Source: Luteimonas chenhongjianii
GTDB taxonomy: Bacteria; Pseudomonadota; Gammaproteobacteria; Xanthomonadales; Xanthomonadaceae
DNA: 64,000 nt
Assembly: GCF_002327105.1 (NCBI RefSeq)
Contig: NZ_CP023406.1
Location: 2,480,001-2,544,000 of the forward strand
Direction: 5' to 3'
Shown: positions 52,346-61,231 of the stretch, piece after piece
How the letters are laid out: each line of letters starts with the position of its first letter
How positions within the stretch are numbered: the first letter of the stretch is position 1
The notes under the pieces: generated by a model
Seen by the model: the letters and a program-made list of their open reading frames with translations, nothing else
The model's database searches: none
Told to the model about the DNA's origin: nothing
Position numbers and translations under genes: made by a program

Positions 52346-53524
52346 TCAGACCACGGCGTAGTTGAGCAGTGGCTTGATCGTGCCCCACTCCTTGCAGCTG
52401 GGGCATTGCCAGTGAAGGCTGCGCGCACCGAACCCGCATTGCTTGCAGCGGTAGCTCGGGTTGCGCACCAGAAGCTGTTCGGTGATCAGGCGCAGTTCCT
52501 GCAAGGTCCCGACATGGTCAACACCGTCCGCGAGCGTGAGCTCGATGAGTGCCGCTTCGCCGCGGACCGAAGGTCGGTCCTTGAGCTGCCGCGCGAGATA
52601 GGTGCGCGCCGCGTGCACGCCCTCCTCTTGCTCGACCAGACGTGTGAGCGCCAGTACTGGCGCCACGCCGCGGTAGTGCTCGGTCATCTGCGACAGGAAG
52701 TTCCGCGCGCCAGGCACGTCGCCGACCCGCTCGTAGGCAGCGAGCAGCGGGCCCAGGATCTCGGGCAGGAAGTCGGCGTCATGCCGCGCGGCCCGCTCGA
52801 ACGCACGGATCGCCGCGACGTCGTTACCGGCATCGATCTCGATCCGGCCTTCGAGAATGCCGGCGCGCACCGATCCAGAATCCGCTGCATAGGCGCGCTG
52901 GACCGCCGCGCGCGCGGCGTCCGCGTCACCGGCCGAACGGAACCGGTCGGCGAGTTCGCATTCGAACTGCGCGATCAGCTTGCCCATCGGCTCGCCGGTC
53001 GCGGCCTCGTAGCGGGTGGCGTTCTCGATCGCCTTGGGCCAGTCGCGCTCGGCCTGGTAGATACCGATCAGATGCCGCAACGCCTGCGGTGCGCGCTGGT
53101 CGATCCTCGCCAGATCGCTGAACACCGTCTCGGCACGATCCAGCAGGCCTGACTTCATGTAGTCCTCGCCCAGTGCGAGCAGTGCCTGCACCTTCTGCTG
53201 ATCGTTGAGATCCGCGCGCTGCACCAGGCCCTGATGGAGGCGGATCGCTCGGTCGACCTCACCGCGCCGGCGGAACAGATGTCCCAGCGCGACCTGGGTC
53301 TCGAAGGTGTCCTTGTCGAGTTCGGCGATGTGCAGGAACAGCTCGATCGCCTTGTCGGGCTGCTCGTTGAGCAGATAGTTGAGGCCACGGAAATACGTCG
53401 TGGACAGACGGCTTACCTGTGTATCGCTGTGTCGCTCCCCGCCCCTGCGCCCGATCACCCAGCCACTGAGCGCTGCGATCGGCAACAGCAGGAAGAACCA
53501 GAACCACTCGGTGACAAACGCCAT
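52346..53524 (-). CDS. lapB: LPS assembly regulator LapB (YciM)
   Basis: A 392-residue membrane-anchored TPR protein that balances lipopolysaccharide synthesis by guiding LpxC to FtsH. One N-terminal membrane helix (about residues 5-24) is followed by TPR units (from TTYFRGLNYLLNEQPDKAIE on). A C-terminal rubredoxin-like metal knuckle has CKQCGFG and CPSCKEW. All essential parts are present. Its usual partner gene lapA is missing from the 180 bases that separate it from ihfB. Confidence 0.95.
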   Translation of the reverse strand: MAFVTEWFWFFLLLPIAALSGWVIGRRGGERHSDTQVSRLSTTYFRGLNYLLNEQPDKAIELFLHIAELDKDTFETQVALGHLFRRRGEVDRAIRLHQGLVQRADLNDQQKVQALLALGEDYMKSGLLDRAETVFSDLARIDQRAPQALRHLIGIYQAERDWPKAIENATRYEAATGEPMGKLIAQFECELADRFRSAGDADAARAAVQRAYAADSGSVRAGILEGRIEIDAGNDVAAIRAFERAARHDADFLPEILGPLLAAYERVGDVPGARNFLSQMTEHYRGVAPVLALTRLVEQEEGVHAARTYLARQLKDRPSVRGEAALIELTLADGVDHVGTLQELRLITEQLLVRNPSYRCKQCGFGARSLHWQCPSCKEWGTIKPLLNYAVV

Positions 53525-53704
53525 GGATCACGCTCCATCGTGGGGATCGGCCGCGGATACGCGGCCCGGGCCGGCGTGGGGATCACGGCGCGATACGCGC
53601 CCGCGCCGATGGTTCGTCGACGATCCTACCCGTTAGCCGATCCTGGACGCCAACAATGCGAGGGACCGCACGGGCGTCATGAAAGAAGTGGACCGCGTTC
53701 GCGG

Positions 53705-54007
53705 TCAGTCGTCGGCCGGCATCGGCTGCACGTTGCTGACGCGATCGCGCAGCTCCTTGCCCGGCTTGAAATGTGGCACATGCTTGCCCGGCAGCGCGAC
53801 AGCATCGCCGGTCTTGGGATTGCGTCCGGTACGTGGCGGACGGAAATGGAGAGAGAAGCTGCCGAAGCCGCGGACTTCGATCCGGTCACCGTCGGCCAGC
53901 GCCCCGCCCATCATCTCGAGCATGGCCTTGACCGCAAGGTCGACGTCCTCGCCCTTGAGATGCGCCTGACGCTGGGTCAGCAGTTCAATGAGTTCCGACT
54001 TCGTCAT
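53705..54007 (-). CDS. ihfB: Integration host factor beta subunit
   Basis: A 100-residue nucleoid protein that, with IhfA, bends DNA at specific sites. It starts [10 protein letters not shown]; the core VEMRGFGSF-like segment reads [13 protein letters not shown], and the DNA-intercalating arm has [10 protein letters not shown] with the critical Pro. It follows rpsA by 62 bases, across a strong hairpin, as in most gammaproteobacteria. Confidence 0.97.
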   Translation of the reverse strand: MTKSELIELLTQRQAHLKGEDVDLAVKAMLEMMGGALADGDRIEVRGFGSFSLHFRPPRTGRNPKTGDAVALPGKHVPHFKPGKELRDRVSNVQPMPADD

Positions 54008-54030
54008 ATCTCGTTCTTGCAGATGCGAAA

Positions 54031-54060
54031 GCGCCGGCCCGGGTGAACCCGGGCCGGCGC
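54031..54060 (-). terminator. Very strong hairpin between rpsA and ihfB (possible attenuator)
   Basis: A 13-bp GC-rich stem, GCGCCGGCCCGGG pairing with CCCGGGCCGGCGC, with a 4-base loop. On the minus strand only TTTCGC follows. It could terminate part of the rpsA transcription or stabilise its 3' end. Confidence 0.6.
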
Positions 54061-54069
54061 TGCAGGGGC

Positions 54070-55758
54070 TTACTCGCCCTTGTTGCCCAGCTGTTCGCGC
54101 AGCAGCGCGCCCAGCTTGGTGGTGCCGCTCGAAGCTTCCGACGCCTGCTTGTTGTACTCGGCCAGGGTCTCAGCGGTTTCCGCCTCGTCCTTCGCCTTGA
54201 TCGACAGCTGCAGGACACGCGTCTTGCGGTCGACGCCGAAGTACTTGGCCTCGATCTCCTGACCGACCTTCAGGTGCTGGCTGGCGTCGTCGATGCGCTG
54301 GTCGCTGATGTCACGCGCCTGCACATAACCTTCCACACCCTCGCCCAGATCGATCACGGCGCCCTTGGCGTCGACTTCCTTGACGGTGCCGGTGACCTTG
54401 GAACCGCGCGGGTTGTTCGCCATGAACTGGCCCATCGGATCCTGCTCGAGCTGCTTGACGCCCAGCGAGATGCGCTCGCGCTCCGGGTCGACCGCGAGCA
54501 CGACGGCCTCGACGGTGTCGCCCTTCTTGAACGCGCGTGCGACGTCTTCGCCGGTGGAGTTCCAGGCGATGTCCGACAGGTGGATCAGGCCGTCGATACC
54601 GCCGTCCAGGCCGATGAAGATGCCGAAGTCGGTGATCGACTTGATCTGGCCGTCGACCTTGTCACCCTTCTTGTGGATGGCCGCAAAGGTCTCCCACGGG
54701 TTCGAGGTGACCTGCTTGATGCCGAGCGAGATGCGGCGACGCTCCTCGTCGACGTCGAGCACCATGACCTCGAGCTCGTCACCGACCTGCACCACCTTGG
54801 ACGGGTTGACGTTCTTGTTGGTCCAGTCCATCTCGGACACGTGCACCAGGCCCTCGACGCCCGGCTCGATCTCGACGAACGCGCCGTAATCGGTGACGTT
54901 GGAGACCTTGCCGAACACGCGGGTGTTGGACGGGTAACGGCGGGCAATGTTGTCCCACGGATCCTCACCCAGCTGCTTGAGGCCGAGCGAAACGCGGTTG
55001 CGCTCGCGGTCGTACTTGAGCACGCGCACGTCGAGCTCAGCGCCCACTTCCACCACTTCGGACGGGTGGCGCACACGCTTCCACGCCATGTCGGTGATGT
55101 GCAGCAGGCCGTCGATGCCGCCGAGGTCCACGAACGCGCCGTAGTCGGTCAGGTTCTTGACGACGCCCTTGAGCACGGCGCCCTCGACCAGCTTCTCCAT
55201 CAGCTGCTCGCGCTCTTCGGAGTGCTCGCTCTCGACGACTGCGCGGCGCGACACGACGACGTTGTTGCGCTTGCGGTCCAGCTTGATCAGCTTGAACTCG
55301 AGTTCCTTGCCCTCGAGGTAGACCGGGTCACGGACCGGACGCACGTCGACCAGCGAGCCCGGCAGGAATGCGCGGACGTCCTTGATGTCGACGGTGAAAC
55401 CGCCCTTGACCTTGCCGCTGATGCGGCCGGTGATGGTTTCGTTCTTCTCGAGCGCTTCTTCCAGCTCGTCCCACACCATGGCGCGCTTGGCCTTCTCGCG
55501 CGACAGCACGGTCTCGCCGAAGCCGTTCTCGAGCGAGTCCAGCGCCACCTTGACGGTGTCGCCTTCCGCGACGTCGATCTCGCCGGCTTCGTTACGGAAC
55601 TGCTCGATCGGCACGATGCCTTCGGACTTCAGGCCGGCGTTGATCACGACGACGTCGGTGCGGACCTGCACGACGACACCGGTGACGATGGAGCCCGGCT
55701 TGAGCTTTGCCAGATTGGTTTGACTGGCTTCGAACAGTTCTGCGAATGATTCGGTCAT
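54070..55758 (-). CDS. rpsA: 30S ribosomal protein S1
   Basis: An mRNA-binding small-subunit protein with six S1 (OB-fold) repeats. It has 562 residues from [17 protein letters not shown]. coli has 557. Repeats begin at [75 protein letters not shown] and [16 protein letters not shown]. The ATG at 55758 has only a weak Shine-Dalgarno, common for rpsA, which is autoregulated at translation. It lies between cmk and ihfB, the conserved order. Confidence 0.98.
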   Translation of the reverse strand: MTESFAELFEASQTNLAKLKPGSIVTGVVVQVRTDVVVINAGLKSEGIVPIEQFRNEAGEIDVAEGDTVKVALDSLENGFGETVLSREKAKRAMVWDELEEALEKNETITGRISGKVKGGFTVDIKDVRAFLPGSLVDVRPVRDPVYLEGKELEFKLIKLDRKRNNVVVSRRAVVESEHSEEREQLMEKLVEGAVLKGVVKNLTDYGAFVDLGGIDGLLHITDMAWKRVRHPSEVVEVGAELDVRVLKYDRERNRVSLGLKQLGEDPWDNIARRYPSNTRVFGKVSNVTDYGAFVEIEPGVEGLVHVSEMDWTNKNVNPSKVVQVGDELEVMVLDVDEERRRISLGIKQVTSNPWETFAAIHKKGDKVDGQIKSITDFGIFIGLDGGIDGLIHLSDIAWNSTGEDVARAFKKGDTVEAVVLAVDPERERISLGVKQLEQDPMGQFMANNPRGSKVTGTVKEVDAKGAVIDLGEGVEGYVQARDISDQRIDDASQHLKVGQEIEAKYFGVDRKTRVLQLSIKAKDEAETAETLAEYNKQASEASSGTTKLGALLREQLGNKGE

Positions 55759-55999
55759 TTGGTGGATACCTGGTGATCTCAGACTGCTTGGCGGCGCCCT
55801 GGGGGCGAGGTGCCGGCAGTCCACCCGTTGGTCGGCCGTCGCGGGATTGCAGGGCCGTGAGTGTTGAGGTGGATGGCACCGGCTGGCGGGAGACCCGACG
55901 ACCGGCATGGATACAGCGGTACTGCTTACAACTGGAACAACTGAGGCAACCGGCGACACCTGCGGGCATCGCCACTGCTGATACGACTCCCGGGGCCGG

Positions 56000-56677
56000 T
56001 CAGCCGCCCTGTCCGGGCAACAAAGCCAGCACCCGCTCGACGACGGTCGCGATGTCCAGGCCCGTGGTGTCGATACGGACGGCGTCTTCGGCCGGTCGCA
56101 ACGGCGCCACCGCCCGATTGGCATCCCGGGCGTCGCGGGCGAGGATCTCGCGCAGCAGACCGTCCATTGTCACGGAAACACCCTTGTTCTTCAACTGCTT
56201 ATACCGCCGATCGGCCCGCTCCTCGGCGCTCGCGGTCAGAAAGACCTTGAAGGCCGCATCCGGGAAGATCACCGTGCCCATGTCGCGCCCGTCGGCGACC
56301 AGCCCGGGCGCAACCCTGAACACGCGCTGCCGCTCCTTGAGCGCGGCGCGGACCTCGGGAATCGCTGCGATCGCCGACGCAGCGGCGCCGGCGGTCTCGG
56401 TGCGCAGCTCGTCGGTGGCATCGTTGCCGTTGACGATCACCCGCAACTCGCTGCCGTCGTCGCGGAAGTCGACCTTGGTGTCGAACGTGCAGCGCACAAG
56501 GGCACCGGCATCGTCCAGGTCGAGGTCAGCCCAGCCAGCCGCCACGCCCACCGCGCGATACAGCGCACCGGAATCGAGATAATGCCAACCCAGCCGCTGC
56601 GCGACCAGGCGACTGATGGTGCCCTTGCCCGACCCCGATGGGCCGTCGATCGTCAAAACCGGCACCGTTGCCGTCAT
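56000..56677 (-). CDS. cmk: Cytidylate kinase
   Basis: Phosphorylates CMP and dCMP. It has 225 residues from [20 protein letters not shown], in which GPSGSGKGT is the P-loop. [10 protein letters not shown] is the substrate motif. The CMP-binding insert [13 protein letters not shown] and the C-terminal IDTTGL are present. The ATG has AGGAG 6 bases upstream. It starts the cmk-rpsA-ihfB-lapB series and is divergent from the L36 gene. Confidence 0.97.
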   Translation of the reverse strand: MTATVPVLTIDGPSGSGKGTISRLVAQRLGWHYLDSGALYRAVGVAAGWADLDLDDAGALVRCTFDTKVDFRDDGSELRVIVNGNDATDELRTETAGAAASAIAAIPEVRAALKERQRVFRVAPGLVADGRDMGTVIFPDAAFKVFLTASAEERADRRYKQLKNKGVSVTMDGLLREILARDARDANRAVAPLRPAEDAVRIDTTGLDIATVVERVLALLPGQGG

Positions 56678-56721
56678 CTGCGTCTCCTGCGCCGGCTTCG
56701 TCTTCGAGACGTGCCAAGCGC

Positions 56722-56751
56722 TTGAATCATGTGGGAAAGAGCCGCTAGAAT
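56722..56751 (+). promoter_or_regulatory. Sigma-70-like promoter of the L36 gene
   Basis: TTGAAT (56722-56727), an 18-base spacer, TAGAAT (56746-56751), 39 bases before the start codon. I see no Zur-type palindrome around it. Confidence 0.7.
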
Positions 56752-56790
56752 AGCCGGCTTGCTGCTCGTATCCCATCCCAGAGGTTCACC

Positions 56791-56916
56791 ATGAAGGTCC
56801 TGTCGTCCCTGAAGTCGGCGAAGACCCGCCACCGCGATTGCAAGGTTGTGCGTCGCCGCGGCAAGGTCTTCGTGATCTGCAAGTCCAATCCACGCTTCAA
56901 GGCGCGCCAGCGCTGA
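56791..56916 (+). CDS. rpmJ: 50S ribosomal protein L36, YkgO-like type
   Basis: A 41-residue basic protein, [14 protein letters not shown] followed by [18 protein letters not shown] and NPRFKARQR. The ribosome site AGAGG is 6-9 bases upstream. It resembles E. coli YkgO, the alternative L36. The zinc ribbon of standard L36 (C-x2-C ... C ... H) is incomplete: the first Cys position is His14 and the last ligand position is Phe. A terminator follows directly, so it forms a single-gene transcript. It is a very short gene. Confidence 0.93.
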
Positions 56917-56952
56917 GACGCGCTGTCGCCGCGCTGCGGACGACAGACGGAA

Positions 56953-56974
56953 AAGGCCGCAGCGATGCGGCCTT
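56953..56974 (+). terminator. Rho-independent terminator of the L36 gene
   Basis: Stem AAGGCCGCA/TGCGGCCTT closing on GCGA, followed by TTTCTT. It lies 37 bases after the stop codon. Confidence 0.92.
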
Positions 56975-57087
56975 TTTCTTGTCCGGGAGCGGGACCGGCG
57001 CGCATCGCCGTCGCGCGATTTCTGTTAAACAGGCGCCTGCGTCCCGCGACGCCGCCAACCATTCCCTGCCTGCCCGGAGTTCCCGCC

Positions 57088-57414
57088 ATGCTGCGTCTCC
57101 CCGTCATGCTTTTCGCTTCCGCACTGCTTGCAAGCGCGCCTGCTGCCGCAGACACCCTGCTGATCGATCGCACCAAGCAGTCCGCGAGCGCCGCGCTGCC
57201 GACACGCGGCATGTCGATGGCCGATGTCGAAGCCCGCTTCGGCGCGCCGAGCGAGCGCCTGGACCCGCGTGGCGGCCAGAAGCGGCAGTGGCCGACCATC
57301 AATCGCTGGGTCTACCCGACATTCACCGTGTACTTCGAGCGCAACAAGGTGATCGATGCGGTCGCCAACCGCGCCACCGCGTCCGAAGTCGGCCCCAAGC
57401 CTGCCATCCGCTGA
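57088..57414 (+). CDS. Small exported protein of unknown function
   Basis: A 108-residue protein that I cannot assign to a named family. The signal peptide MLRLPVMLFASALLASAPAAA is followed by a mature part of about 87 residues. It has the pattern MSMADVEARFGAP, then GGQKRQWP and RWVYPTFTVYFERNKVID. The 'xxVxxRFGxPxxxxxxxG' then 'W-Y-FxVYFE' layout recalls the BamE/SmpA-like fold, but this is only a resemblance. It ends 4 bases before the agmatine deiminase start, so the two are co-transcribed. Confidence 0.75.
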   Translation: MLRLPVMLFASALLASAPAAADTLLIDRTKQSASAALPTRGMSMADVEARFGAPSERLDPRGGQKRQWPTINRWVYPTFTVYFERNKVIDAVANRATASEVGPKPAIR

Positions 57415-57418
57415 GTCC

Positions 57419-58459
57419 ATGACCGAACCTGTATTGCGCTTCCCCGCGGAGTGGGAACCCCAGTCCGCGATCCTCATCGCGTGGCCGACCGAAGATACCG
57501 ACTGGGCCGCGCGCCTGGGCGAGGTGGAGGACACCTATATCGCGCTGGTCGGGGCGATCACCCGCTTCCAGCCGGTGGTGATCTGTGTGCCCGACGAGGA
57601 CGTGCAGAGCTACGCCTACGTGCGACTGGCGTCGAACCGCATCGACATGGCGCGCGTGCGTTTCGTCGAAGCCGATTACGACGATACCTGGCTGCGGGAT
57701 TCGGGCCCGATCTCGCTGCGCGGCGAACACCAGTTCCGCCTCAACGATTTCCGGTTCACGGGATGGGGCGGCAAGTTCGACGCCAGCCGCGACGACCTGC
57801 TGGTGGGCAGTCTCTACAGTGCCGGTGTGTTCTCGCAGGCGGCTGAACGGCGCGAGATCGATTTCGCGCTCGAAGGCGGCGCGATCGAGACCGACGGCGC
57901 CGGCACGCTGCTCACCACCTGGCGCTGCCTGCACGAGCGACACCCCGATGCCTCGCGCGAATCGCTCACCGCCAGGCTGTCCGACTGGCTCGCCCAGGAC
58001 CGGGTGCTGTGGCTGGACCATGGCTATCTCGAAGGCGACGACACCGACGCGCATATCGACACCCTCGCCCGCTTCGCACCGGGTGATGCGATCGTGTTTC
58101 AGGCCTGCGACGATCCCACCGATCCGCATTACGCCGAGCTGCAGGCGATGGCGGCCGAGATCGCCGCGCTGCGTACGCGCGACGGTGCGCCCTATACGCT
58201 GTTCCCGCTGCCGTGGCCGCAGCCGATCGTCGACAACGGGCGGCGTCTCGCCGCGAGTTACGCGAACTACCTGATCGTCAACGGCGCCGTGCTGATGCCC
58301 GCCTACGGCGACCCCGCCGATGCCGCCGCGGCTGCGGTACTCGCGCAGGCGCATCCCGGGCGGGAAATCGTGCAGGTGCCGTGCCGCCCGCTGATCTGGC
58401 AGAACGGCAGCCTGCACTGCATCACGATGCAGCTGCCCGCAGGCCTGCTCGCGCACTGA
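57419..58459 (+). CDS. aguA: Agmatine deiminase
   Basis: Converts agmatine to N-carbamoylputrescine and ammonia. It has 346 residues of the PPAD_Porph family from MTEPVLRFPAEWEPQSAILI. The guanidinium-binding WLRDSGPI and NDFRFTGWGGKFD segments, the catalytic His in LDHGYLEGDDTDAHIDT, and the nucleophile Cys in NGSLHCITMQLP are all visible. With the next gene it forms the arginine decarboxylase route to putrescine. Other arginine deiminase-like substrates are less likely given this pairing. Confidence 0.94.
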   Translation: MTEPVLRFPAEWEPQSAILIAWPTEDTDWAARLGEVEDTYIALVGAITRFQPVVICVPDEDVQSYAYVRLASNRIDMARVRFVEADYDDTWLRDSGPISLRGEHQFRLNDFRFTGWGGKFDASRDDLLVGSLYSAGVFSQAAERREIDFALEGGAIETDGAGTLLTTWRCLHERHPDASRESLTARLSDWLAQDRVLWLDHGYLEGDDTDAHIDTLARFAPGDAIVFQACDDPTDPHYAELQAMAAEIAALRTRDGAPYTLFPLPWPQPIVDNGRRLAASYANYLIVNGAVLMPAYGDPADAAAAAVLAQAHPGREIVQVPCRPLIWQNGSLHCITMQLPAGLLAH

Positions 58460-58565
58460 ACCCACGCGCGCCACCGTGCGCGCACTGAACGCCGGGGCGT
58501 CGCGGCGCAGAGCGCCACGTCACCCGCGGTAGCATGTCCGTCTTCCTCCAGCCCCTGCAGAGCCC

Positions 58566-59468
58566 ATGTCCCGCAAGACCACGTTGCCCGTCGCGCTGAT
58601 CCAGGAGCGCGCCATCATCGACCGCGGCGCCGACAACGCCGACGCCAACCTGTCGGTCATCGAAGCGCGCGTGGCGGAGGCCGCCGCGCAGGGCGCCCGG
58701 CTCGTGCTCCTGCAGGAACTGCACAACGGTGCGTACTTCTGCCAGGAAGAGAACGTCGATGCGTTCGATCTCGCCGAGCCGATCCCGGGTCCGAGCACCG
58801 AGCGCCTGGGCATGCTGGCGAAGAAGCACGGCATCGTCGTGGTCAGCTCGCTGTTCGAGCGCCGCGCGGCCGGGCTCTACCACAACACCGGCGTGGTCTT
58901 CGACGCCGACGGCAGCCTGGCGGGCAAGTACCGCAAGATGCACATCCCCGACGACCCCGGCTTCTACGAGAAGTTCTATTTCACGCCCGGCGACATCGGC
59001 TTCAAGCCCATCGATACGTCCGTGGGCCGGCTCGGCCTGCTGGTGTGCTGGGACCAGTGGTATCCCGAAGCCGCGCGCCTGATGGCACTCGCCGGCGCGG
59101 ACCTGCTGCTCTATCCCACCGCGATCGGCTGGGATCCGGGGGACGACGATGCGGAGAAGACCCGCCAGCGCGATGCCTGGATCCTCAGCCATCGCGGCCA
59201 TGCGGTGGCCAACGGCCTGCCGGTGCTGAGCTGCAACCGGGTCGGCCACGAACCCTCGCCGCTCGGCGCTGCCGGGATCGACTTCTGGGGCAACAGCCAC
59301 GTACTCGGGCCGCAGGGCGAGTTCCTGGCCCAGGCAGGTGGCGATCCGACCCTGCTGACCTGCGAGGTCGACCTGGGCCGCAGCGAGGACGTGCGCCGGA
59401 TCTGGCCGTTCCTGCGTGATCGCCGCATCGATGCCTATGGCGACCTGCTCAAACGCTACATCGACTGA
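58566..59468 (+). CDS. aguB: N-carbamoylputrescine amidase
   Basis: Hydrolyses N-carbamoylputrescine to putrescine, CO2 and ammonia. It has 300 residues. It is a nitrilase-superfamily enzyme with the triad in LVLLQELHNGAYFCQ (Glu), KYRKMHIPDDPGF (Lys) and LGLLVCWDQWYPEAAR (Cys). The YFCQEE and IGWDPGDDD segments are typical of AguB. It lies 106 bases after aguA and 4 bases before an acetyltransferase gene. Confidence 0.95.
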   Translation: MSRKTTLPVALIQERAIIDRGADNADANLSVIEARVAEAAAQGARLVLLQELHNGAYFCQEENVDAFDLAEPIPGPSTERLGMLAKKHGIVVVSSLFERRAAGLYHNTGVVFDADGSLAGKYRKMHIPDDPGFYEKFYFTPGDIGFKPIDTSVGRLGLLVCWDQWYPEAARLMALAGADLLLYPTAIGWDPGDDDAEKTRQRDAWILSHRGHAVANGLPVLSCNRVGHEPSPLGAAGIDFWGNSHVLGPQGEFLAQAGGDPTLLTCEVDLGRSEDVRRIWPFLRDRRIDAYGDLLKRYID

Positions 59469-59472
59469 TCCG

Positions 59473-60003
59473 ATGCCGGTCGAACTCCGCGACGCCGTCG
59501 ACGCCGACTTCGACGCCATCACCACGCTCTACGCCCGCGAAGTCGAAAGCGGCGTCGCCACCTACGAGTACGACGTACCCGACGCTGCGGAAATGCGGCG
59601 TCGGTTCGCGGCGCTGCATGCGGCCGGCTACCCCTATCTCGTTGCCGAACGCGACGGTGCATTCGCCGGCTATGCCTACGCCAGCAGTTTCCGCGCGCGC
59701 ATCGGCTACCGCTTCACGGTCGAAAGCTCGGTCTACGTCGAACACGCGCAGCATGGGCAGGGGATCGGCCGGCTGCTGATGGAGCGGCTGATCGACCTGT
59801 GCACGCAGCGTGGCTATCGGCAGATGATGGCAGTGATCGGTCCGCCACAGGACGGCCCCTCGGTACGTTTCCACGAACGCCTGGGTTTCCGGATCGTCGG
59901 CGTGCTGCCGGGTACCGGACGCAAGCACGGCCGCTGGCTGGACACGATCCTCATGCAGCGCGCCCTCGGCGACGGCACCGCCTCTCCTCCCGACAACGAA
60001 TGA
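59473..60003 (+). CDS. GNAT acetyltransferase, phosphinothricin-type
   Basis: A 176-residue enzyme similar to phosphinothricin N-acetyltransferase/MnaT. It has VELRDAVDADFDAITTLY at the start, a VESSVYVEHAQHGQGIGR acetyl-CoA loop, and VRFHERLGFRIVGVLPGTGRK near the end. Family members acetylate methionine sulfone/sulfoximine or other small amines. It starts 4 bases after aguB, so polyamine-pathway amines are a possible substrate, by inference. Confidence 0.88.
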   Translation: MPVELRDAVDADFDAITTLYAREVESGVATYEYDVPDAAEMRRRFAALHAAGYPYLVAERDGAFAGYAYASSFRARIGYRFTVESSVYVEHAQHGQGIGRLLMERLIDLCTQRGYRQMMAVIGPPQDGPSVRFHERLGFRIVGVLPGTGRKHGRWLDTILMQRALGDGTASPPDNE

Positions 60004-60007
60004 CCCG

Positions 60008-61231
60008 ATGACCGAACCGATGACCGGCGCCCCTGGCGCCACGGCCTGGCAGTCGCAGCCGCACGCGATCGTCGAGCGCGACGGCGTGCGCTACACCCTG
60101 CTTGGCACGGCCCACGTATCGAGGATCAGTGTCGACGCGGTCGAGAACGCGATCGGCAGTGGCGACTTCGATGCAGTGGCGGTGGAACTCGACCCGCAGC
60201 GGTTGCAGGCGATCAGCGATCCCGATGCCCTGGCCAAGCTCAACCTGGTGGACGTGATCCGCAAGGGCCGCGTGGCCCTGTTCGCGGCCAACCTGGCGCT
60301 GTCAGCCTATCAACGCCGGCTTGCCGAGCAGCTCGGCATCGAGCCGGGAGCCGAACTCAAGCGCGCCGTGACGATGGCCAACGAGCGCGGACTGCCGGTG
60401 GCGCTCGTCGACCGTGATGTCGGACTCACGTTCAAGCGCGCCTCGCGTCGGCTGGGCTTCCTCGGGCGCATGAAGCTCATGGGCAGCCTGATGGGCGGCC
60501 TGCTGGCTTCCGACAAGCTCGGCGAAGAGGAGATCGAGACCCTCAAGCAGGGCGACATGCTGGAATCGAGCTTCGGCGAGTTCGCCAAGTCGAGCCCCGA
60601 GCTCTATGAGACCGTGATCGCCGAGCGCGACCGCTACATGGCCGCGCGGCTGCGCCAGAGCGCTGGCACGGCGCGTGAGGTTCTGGCGGTTGTCGGTGCC
60701 GGCCACCTTGCCGGGCTCGCCCGTCACCTGGCACAGGACGGCCAGTCGCCGGAACAGACCCGCGCCGAACTGGAAGCCGCACCCGCCGGCCGCAGCCTGC
60801 GCTGGCTGATGACGCTGATCACCCTGCTGATCCTGGCGATGATCGGCTGGGGTTATTACCAGGGCGGCGCGGAGCTCGGCCGGCAGCTGGTCAAGGAATG
60901 GGTGCTGATCACCGGTGGCTTCGCCGCGCTGGGCGCGCTGGCCGCACTGGCCCATCCGTTGGGCATCCTGGCCGCGGCGATTGCCGGGCCGCTCAAACCG
61001 ATCCGTCCACCGGGCATTTCCCCGGGGCTGTTCAGCGCACTCATCGAAGCGCAAGTGCGCAAGCCCGCCTATGGCGATTTCCTGGCCCTGCGCGACGATG
61101 CCGGCACGCTGCGCGGCTGGTACCGCAACCGTGTCTCGCGGACCATCCTCAACTTCATGCTGACCAACATCGGCTCGAGCATCGGTGTATGGGTGGCCGG
61201 CCTCCGGATCGCGGGCAAGGTCTTCTCCTGA
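60008..61231 (+). CDS. TraB/PrgY family membrane protein
   Basis: A 407-residue protein. The N-terminal soluble TraB domain has the GTAHVSRISVDAVENAI motif (GxAH) and AVAVELDPQRL (ELD), resembling the erythromycin esterase/Tiki-type fold. The C-terminal third holds about four membrane helices (from LRWLMTLITLLILAMIGW on). Enterococcal PrgY/TraB shuts off peptide pheromone, but in proteobacteria the role is unknown; a metalloprotease activity has been proposed for the wider family. It starts 4 bases after the acetyltransferase gene and ends the operon, with a GCCGGC hairpin just after the stop. Confidence 0.88.
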   Translation: MTEPMTGAPGATAWQSQPHAIVERDGVRYTLLGTAHVSRISVDAVENAIGSGDFDAVAVELDPQRLQAISDPDALAKLNLVDVIRKGRVALFAANLALSAYQRRLAEQLGIEPGAELKRAVTMANERGLPVALVDRDVGLTFKRASRRLGFLGRMKLMGSLMGGLLASDKLGEEEIETLKQGDMLESSFGEFAKSSPELYETVIAERDRYMAARLRQSAGTAREVLAVVGAGHLAGLARHLAQDGQSPEQTRAELEAAPAGRSLRWLMTLITLLILAMIGWGYYQGGAELGRQLVKEWVLITGGFAALGALAALAHPLGILAAAIAGPLKPIRPPGISPGLFSALIEAQVRKPAYGDFLALRDDAGTLRGWYRNRVSRTILNFMLTNIGSSIGVWVAGLRIAGKVFS

